From Parastagonospora avenae f. sp. tritici 18332-5 (taxonomy: Eukaryota; Ascomycota; Dothideomycetes; Pleosporales; Phaeosphaeriaceae): a stretch of 64,000 bases of DNA. This document shows, piece by piece, positions 56,123-64,000 of this stretch. The stretch spans positions 62,001 through 126,000 of the forward strand of contig JAFJTR010000078.1 in the NCBI GenBank assembly GCA_022559985.1, written 5' to 3'. Positions within the stretch are counted from its first letter, which is position 1, and each line of letters begins with the position of its first letter. The notes beneath the pieces were generated by a model. The model was given only the letters and a program-made list of their open reading frames with translations. It made no database searches and was not told the origin of the DNA. Both the position numbers and the translations under genes were made by a program.

Positions 56123-57893
56123 TCAATGCCTTGCTACGACCTTGACCATCAACTGCGGCTTATGCCACAGAATATGCATCTGCGATTCGTGATGCCAATC
56201 CATCTCTGGATTCAGCCACTTCAGATCATACGCATAGATTACCTTGGCCACAATCGTCCTCATCTCAATCCATGCTAAGCTACACACTTCGTTAGCACGT
56301 GGCGTAGTCTGCGCCGTTATAGTACTCACTTTTGCCCGATGCATCCCCGAGTCCCTAGCGAAAAGGGCTGGGATGCTTCTCGCACGTTTTGCTTGCTTTC
56401 TCCGAGCCACCTCTCGGGACGAAATATCCACGGATCTTCGAAGTTCTTCGCGTCCAAGCACGCTGCAAAAGGGTGTGTCGACACTTCGGTCTGTAAATGT
56501 TAGCATCTTGTTTTAGGGCTTGAGCGCGCACATCTTACTCCAGCTGGCACGAATCGGCCATCAATGGTATCGCCGCCTTCTGGCACGATACGCGGTAGTG
56601 CGAGTGGAACTGGTGGATAGATGCGCATCGCTTCCCGAATGACAGCTATCAGGAATTCCAAGTTATTTGTGGACCGGGCAGTAATCTCGTCATACGATCC
56701 GAAAGTGGACCGGATCTCAGCTTGCAATTGCTGCATAACGTTCGGTTGTTTGAGGAGGTAGTAGAACACCGTGCCCATTGCAGTGTTGGTCGAATCGCTT
56801 CCCGCAGTCCTTTGGAAGTTTAGCATTGTTCTGTCCTAGAGGTAAAAAACCTACAGCAAATCTGCTGCATGAGCTGCGATTTGGATGTCTGATATGCCCG
56901 CCTCATCCTTTTTGTCGACGATTCGTGTGAGGATGTCTGGCCTATCGCTGGGCTTGTCTATTCGCCTTTCAGCATCGATTAGCTATTTCTTGGCTGGTGC
57001 GTGGTGGAGTCGAGCTCACTCTCTGACTACCTCTATGGCATGGTCTTCGTGTGCCTTTGCGTCACTCTCCAGTCCCCTGATTTTACCCGGCATCACAATC
57101 CGAGCGACCGTATCGAGCCATGGAAACCGTCTCACTGTTTCCACAAATGAAAGCGTAAGGATTGCACGCAGAATAAATGCCACGGTTGGATGTTGGCCAT
57201 CTGCGGGTCGTTAGTCGTCTCCTCTCAGAAGCTATAGGCTCTGGGGTTGCTGTATATACTGTTTTGTAGAGCATCGAAGCTTCGCCCGAAACCCAGGCTT
57301 CCTGTAATGTCAAACGTCGCCATGTTCAACCATCTCTGTAAATCCGTCCCGTCTGTTGCCCGCCCAACCTCTCCCAACTTTTTCACCAGTGTATCCACTT
57401 CTTGAGCGACAAGCGATTCTTGCTCCCTCAGACTCTTCTCCGAGAAAGCGTTGGCGAGATAACGTCGCATCTTCCCGTGTTCTGTCGGATCCTTGGTGTT
57501 TATCAATGATCTCGTGGCATGGCTTTTCACGAAAGCAGCGCCATCATAGAAGTCTCCCTTGATAAATGACCTATGGCCGGGACGGTAGCCGTAAATATCT
57601 TTCCATGAGGCTGCGGTGTTGAACGATAATTCATTCGGGGCTGTTCGAACGACCGGACCATACTTCTCATGCAGTTGGAGCAATACGAACGGCTGGCGGC
57701 CACCAAGTAACCAGTAGCAGTAAGGTATATTTGTCCATGCTGCAAGTCGCGGGCCGGGAAACTCACGGAGAGGGTGGCGTAAGTGTGTCCATAACTTATT
57801 GGCCACGAAGACCATTAAGGCACATAATGCCAGGGTTTGGATACTATAAGCCGAAAAACTGCTCAGAGCGGTTCCCATCATGTGTTCTTGCAT
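56123..57893 (-). CDS. Cytochrome P450 monooxygenase (fungal CYP, isotrichodermin-hydroxylase/pisatin-demethylase-like)
   Basis: Six exons (57260-57893, 57020-57200, 56855-56965, 56539-56809, 56330-56490, 56123-56279) join in consistent phases to 504 residues. An N-terminal membrane anchor (IQTLALCALMVFVANKLW) is followed by the proline hinge PLREFPGPRLAAW. The I-helix oxygen-binding motif is AGSDST (311-316), the K-helix ExxR is EAMR (368-371), then FEDPWIFRPERW and the heme loop FSLGTRGCIG with ligand Cys449. All catalytic elements are intact, so it should be an active ER-bound monooxygenase using P450 reductase. The substrate is unknown; the resemblance is to CYP groups acting on terpenoids, phenolics or phytoalexins. 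It faces away from an amidohydrolase with which it shares an intergenic region. Read without introns the gene looks shattered. Confidence 0.9.
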
Positions 57894-58002
57894 ACACGCA
57901 CTTTCTGGCAAACTTTCCTAGATGATATAACAAAAGAGACAACACAAGGACGGCCATTGTGGAGACGTTATCGTTCGGTCAGCGAGACTCACCGATGACA
58001 GG

Positions 58003-58050
58003 AAAAAGGAAGAACGCCCCGCATACAAAAAGGCAGAACGCCCCGCGTAC
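58003..58050. repeat. 24-bp tandem duplication upstream of the P450
   Basis: Two adjacent copies (58003-58026 and 58027-58050) differ at two positions; the shared core is AGAACGCCCCGC. They lie 110-157 bp upstream of the P450 ATG, in its likely promoter or leader. Confidence 0.8.
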
Positions 58051-58672
58051 AATTGACTTTCTGTTTGGCCCAAATTTCGTCCCGATGTTGTAATGGTTAA
58101 ATGCGGCATTTCGCCGACCTTACGAAGAGCCTTGGTACCATAGGTAGGATCAAATTGTGCAGCTCGCGTCTCTTGAAGCGGAAGGCCGCTTCCATCCTTC
58201 GGCAACATACCGGGTGTGCTTACCTTCCGATTGACATGACCGTCAAAATCATAACACGATCTCCTACGGGATCGCGCAAGACACGGCCATGTACATATAG
58301 ATGTGAAGCAGTCAAGGCCGAAAGCAAGACAGATAGATGGTGAGAAACGTTCTGAAACTTGTGCGTCTCCACTCGATCGGCTTACTAGCGTGGGATGTGC
58401 TAGTGCTTCCAGATCGAGTAGTGACAGCGGAATGAAGCCGCCTCGTCACTTGAGTTGCTCTTATCGGCCGGAGGAAAGAAACTCTATTCATTTCTACTCG
58501 GTGCTTCTTCAGCCGTCAAGAGTAGCCCATATGCGCTGTCTCTCGCACTCGACTCGCAGCCGGCCCTCGGACGCCTGGGAAACTACCGTACACAACTACC
58601 GGGCGTATACTATACGGGGACCCATTGCTGCGCTACCCATGGGATGACTTGTCTACAATAAGCGCCTACAGT

Positions 58673-58821
58673 TTGTACAATATGAACCGACACTTTTGTA
58701 CAACAAGATCTCGGGAGCCAGCACCTTTTCGCAACATGATGAAACACTTTATAGCAGGAAGAAACAATTTGTATGTAAAGAGGAGATACTTTGTACAACA
58801 ATAGGCGATACTTTCGTACAA
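58673..58821. promoter_or_regulatory. Cluster of TTGTACAA palindromes
   Basis: The perfect 8-bp palindrome TTGTACAA occurs at 58673-58680, 58696-58703 and 58791-58798, with a one-mismatch copy (TCGTACAA) at 58814-58821. The last three also share the flank ACTTT before and CAA after. They lie about 220-370 bp upstream of the amidohydrolase ATG, so they look like binding sites for a dimeric regulator. No known factor is assigned. Confidence 0.5.
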
Positions 58822-58884
58822 CAAGGGGATTCACTTTTGAACGCAACTAAAAATGCCTCTGTTCTGCTTACAAGGGACCCAACA

Positions 58885-58890
58885 TATAAA
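58885..58890 (+). promoter_or_regulatory. TATA-like element upstream of the amidohydrolase
   Basis: TATAAA lies 155 bp before the ATG at 59045 and downstream of the palindrome cluster, the order expected for an upstream activating region, TATA box and leader. Confidence 0.35.
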
Positions 58891-59044
58891 ATCAACGACA
58901 AACGTGTTACTTTTTCCCCTCAACTCATACTCTGCGCCCTATTTTCTTTCAACAGGGTGATCTCCTCTCTCTCAGCTTTCAACATCGCTCGAAATATTCT
59001 TTCGAGAACTAACCCGTCTTCATTTCTGCCACATATCCAGAATC

Positions 59045-60763
59045 ATGAACGCCGAACAAGTCGACATTGTCTATTCTGACGCCAGCATTCTGGTTGACCC
59101 GGCAGGAGAAAAGGCAGAGGCGGTATTCATTCGCGATGGCAAGATTGCCGCCATCGGCTCTAATGAGGATGTCATCAAGACTGCGGGTCCATCAGTGAAG
59201 AACATCTCGGTGACTGGGGCAACCATAACCCCTGGCTTGATCGATACACACCCTCACGTCCTTCATTTTTCGGCTTATGCAGCTGGTTTGGTGGACCTCT
59301 CTGACGTCCGCAACCATGCCGAGATTGTAGCTCTCATTCGGGAGAGAGCTGCCAAAACTCCGAAAGGAGAGTGGATAGTTGCTACTCCCATTGGCGAGGG
59401 TTCATTCTACGTTCGGCGCTCGTGGCAACATTTGGAAGAAGGCAGCTTTCCGGACCGGCACGTTCTCGATCAAGGCTCTACCGACCACCCTATCATGATT
59501 CAGGCATGGGCTCCCCGAGTTCCGAACACGGTTTCAGTCAACACGGCGGCTTTGCAAGTGCTAGGTATCAATGCCTCAACCCCCGAGCAAATGGGTAAAG
59601 TGTGGATCAACAGAGAACCCAACGATCACCCCTCAGGCATCTTCACCGGAAATGTGAATGCTTATTACAATTTCGATTCATTTTGGAGCTCCATACTCAA
59701 GAAGATGCCGCCCATCTTCTCGCCAGAGACAATCCCCTCCGCCCTCATCGGCGCCATGAAAAAGGTCAACGCAAACGGCATCACAGCAGTTTGGGAGGGG
59801 CATGCCATGCTCGACCAGGAGATTGAGCTTTACAGAATGTTCGACGACCAGTCACTATTAACTTTGAGAGTACTATGTTCACCGGAGGTACACCTTACTC
59901 ATTTGTCACAACCCCAACCAACGCATGAACAATTACAAGCTCGCCTGGAAAAGACATTGGGTTTGAGAAAAACCGACTCAGCCTGGTTCAGGATTGATGG
60001 AGCAACGTTTGCATTGTCCGGTCCCTGCTGGTGCGGTCATATGAACTGGCCAAAGGGCTACTTGGATCCATGGGGCAATGTTACTCGAGGAATGCGCTTA
60101 CTTGGTGACGGACAAATACGAACGATCTGTGATTTTGCTGCTGCCAACAATTTCAAGATAAATTTCTGTTGCGGCAGCCCGTACGACTTGCAGGAGTTCA
60201 TCGACGAGGCCGAGCGCGCCAAGAACAAATACAACTTGGGGAAGCTACAATGGGTTCTTCAACATGGGATCATGCAAGAAGAGCACCAACCAGCCAAATT
60301 GGCAGAGCTAGGTATCGACCAAACAGTTAGCCTTGCCTTCACGTTTGGCAAAGCCGACATGTACAGAGATCGAGTTGGGCCCCAAGTCCTGCCGATGATG
60401 AACCCGCTTCGAAGCCTTCTTGATGCCGGGGTAAACACAGCGGCAAGCAGTGACTGGGGTCCATCGAGTCCGTGGGAGCAGATGCAGCTGGCAATAACCC
60501 ATAAAATGTACCCGAGTGGCACTACGAATGCTGGGCCGCGACAAGTCGTCACTCGTGAGGAGGCGTTCTGGATGTGGACGACATCGGGCGCCAAAGTCTT
60601 GCGATGGGAAGAGATGGGATCTCTACAGCCTGGGAAGAATGCCGACTTGATCATCATCGACCGCAACCCAATCACCTGCCCCTTGGATCAACTGCCAGGC
60701 ACAAAGGTACACAGAACAATAGTCGGTGGCCGTGTTGTGCATGATGATGGTACCTACACGTAG
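59045..60763 (+). CDS. Amidohydrolase, YtcJ-like (amidohydrolase family 3)
   Basis: A single exon gives 572 residues. It starts with the small beta-sandwich seen in these enzymes (DGKIAAIGSNEDV), then the first metal motif in TPGLIDTHPHVLH (His69, His71), a mid-domain with CGHMNWPKGYLDPWG, the late Asp ligand in NTAASSDWGPSSPW (Asp470), and the end GSLQPGKNADLIIIDRNP..VHRTIVGGRVV. This is the YtcJ/N-substituted formamide deformylase group, metal-dependent enzymes that hydrolyse amide or formamide bonds in diverse small molecules. The absence of a signal peptide suggests cytosolic action. It has no intron, while most neighbours do. Together with the divergent P450 it could act on one xenobiotic or plant compound; this is inference from position. 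Confidence 0.9.
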   Translation: MNAEQVDIVYSDASILVDPAGEKAEAVFIRDGKIAAIGSNEDVIKTAGPSVKNISVTGATITPGLIDTHPHVLHFSAYAAGLVDLSDVRNHAEIVALIRERAAKTPKGEWIVATPIGEGSFYVRRSWQHLEEGSFPDRHVLDQGSTDHPIMIQAWAPRVPNTVSVNTAALQVLGINASTPEQMGKVWINREPNDHPSGIFTGNVNAYYNFDSFWSSILKKMPPIFSPETIPSALIGAMKKVNANGITAVWEGHAMLDQEIELYRMFDDQSLLTLRVLCSPEVHLTHLSQPQPTHEQLQARLEKTLGLRKTDSAWFRIDGATFALSGPCWCGHMNWPKGYLDPWGNVTRGMRLLGDGQIRTICDFAAANNFKINFCCGSPYDLQEFIDEAERAKNKYNLGKLQWVLQHGIMQEEHQPAKLAELGIDQTVSLAFTFGKADMYRDRVGPQVLPMMNPLRSLLDAGVNTAASSDWGPSSPWEQMQLAITHKMYPSGTTNAGPRQVVTREEAFWMWTTSGAKVLRWEEMGSLQPGKNADLIIIDRNPITCPLDQLPGTKVHRTIVGGRVVHDDGTYT

Positions 60764-62773
60764 TAAGAGTAGAGCACATCTACCGACAATTTATTCTTTG
60801 ATTCGCGGCGAATATCTTATGACGAGGCTCCAACCATTTACATTTGACCATGGCAAGATGGCACCTGCTTCTTTCGCTGCGGCCCTCGGCTCCTCTACTG
60901 TGTTGCAATTTGTAGTTCTGCTGGATATTTAGCGCTGCTTGTTGGACAACCTCTACAGTAGTTTCGGGCGATTGTTCAGCACTTGCTGTAACTTCCGTTT
61001 GTAGGACCCTGAGGGCGTCGCAGTGCCTAAATCATGCGTATGCTGCGTCTTCCGGACAAACGTAAGTACACCGCGGATCACATCTTGAGCAAAGGTCTGC
61101 TGGCATTGTCTTGCTGCTTTTGGGGTTGATAGTGAGCAGCACGTCGCGAAGAAGTGTGCTGAGGCTGGCAGGGTGCCTCGGTAGCAGTGAGCGCTGCTTC
61201 GAAAGTGCTGGCTAGCCGTAAGCGGACTTCTATGTGCAACATACTGCGTTGATTCTAAGAATCAAACTACTCGCTGGTGTCGTATTTCCATGATCCATAT
61301 GGGCTGCTGCACCAACGGTCATGTTCCATATTCGGAATCGCTTGAGCAGGTCGTGCATGGCCCACTGGTCACAGCGGGTAACCCTCCTGCATGATTTCGG
61401 ATGAAGATCGTCATGTATTTCGTTGACTCGTTAACCCTGCCCGGGCATGCCTTCAATGATCATCCAGTCTTCCAAGAATGGTGCAGCATGAAGTTTGGGA
61501 AAACTCTGCCCAGTCAGAAGGTGGCGGCATAGGGGATCTGTACAGCACTGGCACATCAGCGTCTTGATCGGTAAGAGTACGGCGCGTAATGTAGCCATGG
61601 TATAGCTATTGAAATCCTTTGCGCATGTGGCGTTTTTGTCACCCACGAGGACCAAGAATTGGGTAGGTACAGTAGGCCTGTCAGCCATGCGCTTGACCAG
61701 GCAGCGGACGACTGCGGATGACACCGGGACGAGCGCGTGTTGACAAGCATACTGGGATCTATACGAATACGATAACGGCCTGCCACCAACAACGGTCCAG
61801 CTCCATGCAGGGATCCACGTGGGAATTCTGCCGTAAACACGGGCATTCATGCATGCAAGAACAGAAACTGTATCACATCAAAGTGTGTCGTACGAGGTTG
61901 GACTTCGGGACAAAGGCAAGGCCGGAAGCGAAAGACGAGGATTGCAATCCTTGCTAGTCCACCAACAGTCGGAACAACATGAACCATGCTCTGTCAAGGC
62001 AAGGATCTCCTCACCCACCGACGGCACGAGACCGGCATTCGAGGACGTGCATCGCCTGGCCGTACGGCATCTCGCTCTGCTTAACGCCCGGAGAATGAGA
62101 AGTATTTGGACCAATTTGTTTGGACCATGCATTAATTGAAAGCTGTTGCAATATTACTCACAGCGGACGCTCTCTCATGTTATGGTTGTAATGGTGCATA
62201 GGAGCCTCATTGATGTCGAAGGCTGCATGTGGCTTTGCATGCCTTACTGGTTAGCTTTGCGGCAAGGCTAATGACAAGGCGCTGATGATGGCCTAGACGA
62301 CATGCGACAATTTCTCGTAGAGGATGATAATGTCGTGGTGAAGAAAGTCGTCTGGAAACTGCGCAGGCACTCATTGATTGGTGCACCGTGAGTAGTTACC
62401 TACCACGTGCCCGGTTGCCATTTGGAGCTGGAATGGTAGCGTCATCGTTAGACACCCCCGGCCTAGAAAACCTCATACAGATGTCCTCTAGTATGATCTT
62501 CAAGCCGCGACAGTATGTCTGCCTCACACTTCGCAGTACAAGAGCAACTATTATTCTCATTGAAGAATATGCAGGACGATGCTCAGCCCCAGCGGCAAAA
62601 AGGATGGGGCTTTGTACAATGTCGCCCTGTGACTCGGCTGCTCCAGTTCGCGCCTTCCTTATTCACGGATAGCGCACTGCGAACCACCAGCCTTCCGTCG
62701 CCATAATGTCTGCGCGGCGTCATGACATCGTCATTCTTTCACCATTCTCTACCTTGCTGAACAGCCTGCGACC
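60764..62773. other. Gene-poor region, 2 kb
   Basis: Short overlapping ORFs without domains; the longest is 139 codons on the minus strand at 61431-61850. The right end is the promoter and leader of the EamA transporter. Confidence 0.45.
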
Positions 62774-64000
62774 ATGGCAGACGACGCAAAGCTTTTCCAG
62801 AGTGAACCGGAACTACAAAGAAATGCAGACTCTTCGTCTCCTCTTAAACCCGGCGTGAGGCCCGATGACTCGCTAAACATCAGCCGTGGGGCAATCCGAG
62901 CACCTTCTCCAGACCCCTCACTTCTATCCGTAGACCATACTGTACGACTGGGTCGAAGTGCGTCTCATGTATCTGGCTATAGACATGCTTCTCGATCGCC
63001 TGTGCCTCCGAGGTCTTTGCGTGGCAGGGTACAGCAGTCTTGGGTGAAGAATAAGGGCCTTGCGCTCGTTTTGATTGCGCAGTTGTTTGGCACTTTGATG
63101 AATGTGACCACTCGAATATTGGAAATGGAGGGGAATGATGGTAAGCATAGTGCTGGCATGAAATGTGATGTGACATGTGCTAACGACTTCTCTAGGCAAA
63201 GGCTATCATCCTTTCCACATTCTGTTTGCGAGAATGAGCATAACTGTCCTATGTTCATCACTGTACATGTGGTATAAAAAGACCGAGCATTTTCCATGGG
63301 GTCTTCGAGAAGTGCGACCGCTACTCATCGCGCGAGGCCTGACAGGCTTCTTTGGGGTCTTTGGCATGTATTGTAAGTATTCTACCTCTCTGCGCGCCTG
63401 ATAATGTACCTCAAGCTATCAATGCAGACTGTGATGCAGTGTGTATGCATTGGCTGTGGATTGTGCTGGATCTACCGTACTTCACATCACCCCACTCACC
63501 AACATCCGCTAATGTGTGTAGACTCGTTACTATATCTACCACTTGCCGACGCGACTGTCATCACATTTCTTGCGCCAAGTCTCGCATGTTGGGCTTGTAG
63601 CTTCCTCATCAACGAGCCATTTACACGAATGGAGCAAATAGCTGCGTATGTGTCACTCTTCGGGGTTGTACTCATCGCTCGACCAGCATCGCTGTTCGCG
63701 TCGATGAAACCGCACTCGAACGATTCTGTACCGCCCACAAGTGGCGATGGAGACTTTGTGCCTTCAAATACAACAATGACCTCGCCCGACCGACTTGCTG
63801 CTGATTACGATGCTGTCACGCCTCAGCAACGAGCAATGGCAGTAGGTATCGCAATGGTGGGAGTACTCGGAGCAGCGGGCGCGTACACAACTATTCGCTG
63901 GATCGGCAAGCGAGCACATCCGCTCATATCGGTGAACTACTTTGCGACATGGTGTACAGTTGTCAGCATCGTAGCCATGTTCACCATGCCTGGCGTTGGC
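62774..64000 (+). CDS. EamA/DMT-superfamily transporter (3' end outside window)
   Basis: Exons 62774-63140, 63196-63372 and 63522-64000 are in frame to the window edge, giving the first about 340 residues. A hydrophilic Ser/Pro-rich N-terminus precedes a series of membrane helices: LALVLIAQLFGTLMNVTTR, HPFHILFARMSITVL (the EamA-type 'R' helix), RPLLIARGLTGFFGVFGMYY|SLLYLPLADATVITFLAPSLACWACSFLINEPF (typical of SLC35G-like EamA proteins), then a long loop and the start of the second repeat (GIAMVGVLGAAGAYTTIRWIGKRAHPLISVNYFATW). Such 10-TM carriers move small metabolites; the substrate is unknown. The second intron is 149 nt, longer than the others in the window, so a missed micro-exon is possible but not needed by frame or family. 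Confidence 0.85.

Larger units (their letters stand above)
57894..59044. promoter_or_regulatory. Divergent regulatory region between the P450 and the amidohydrolase
   Basis: About 1.15 kb between outward-facing genes, without a supported ORF. It holds a 24-bp tandem duplication near the P450 and a cluster of TTGTACAA palindromes near the amidohydrolase (listed separately). Confidence 0.5.

Noticed and set aside
56330..57200. Apparent stops in the P450 suggesting a pseudogene
   Set aside because: All stops lie in five short introns with branch sites. The joined exons give 504 residues with every P450 motif intact.
58086..58160. Possible tRNA-like stretch
   Set aside because: No TTCGA-type T-loop pairing with an acceptor stem could be assembled, and I found no convincing tRNA anywhere in the window.

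Overview
The window is nuclear DNA of a filamentous ascomycete (Pezizomycotina). Genes are split by short introns, mostly 45-60 nt, with GT...AG ends and visible CTAAC/CTAAT-like branch sites. Coding density is moderate, both strands carry genes, and the set is fungal: ICE2, UPS2, UFD2, RHO1, HLJ1, MVD1, CYT2, a Qa-SNARE, NDC1, a Zn2Cys6 protein, a P450 and small secreted proteins. Gene content and compact introns fit Dothideomycetes best, but that placement is inference. About 26 protein genes are supported. Two more loci look broken or interrupted. I found no tRNA, rRNA, CRISPR array or intact transposon.

Left part (1-15.9 kb): the end of an unknown gene, a secreted S28 serine peptidase, a Tda10/glycerate-kinase-like P-loop kinase, an MYND/MSS51-like protein, a decayed FAD-dependent oxidoreductase, a Dal5-type MFS permease, the mitochondrial lipid-transfer protein UPS2, the MYG1 nuclease, and the ER membrane protein ICE2. 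A 6.2 kb stretch without a convincing gene follows (15.8-22.1 kb). Its last part is probably the long promoter or leader of the next gene.

Middle (22-45.8 kb): a protein joining a Zn2Cys6 DNA-binding domain to a maltose-acetyltransferase-like hexapeptide domain; mitochondrial ribosomal protein uL3m; an acidic ORF interrupted by one in-frame TGA; and a Ser/Arg-rich unknown protein. Then comes a dense housekeeping run: RHO1, UFD2, a small membrane protein, HLJ1, MVD1, CYT2, a PEP12-like syntaxin, NDC1 and a DUF1279 mitochondrial-type protein. Many of these share divergent promoters of 300-400 bp.

Right part (45.8-64 kb) is gene-poor and more accessory. It holds a 94-residue orphan, a secreted PNGase A-like protein, a 4.7 kb gene-poor block, a small secreted four-cysteine protein, a cytochrome P450 transcribed divergently from an intronless YtcJ-type amidohydrolase, and an EamA-type transporter cut by the window end. 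The P450/amidohydrolase intergenic region carries repeated TTGTACAA palindromes and a 24-bp tandem duplication, so it is the best candidate here for a co-regulated catabolic or detoxification locus.

Exon structures were deduced by eye from splice signals, frame continuity and family expectations. Every multi-exon model given sums to a whole number of codons. None has been tested with RNA or a database search.
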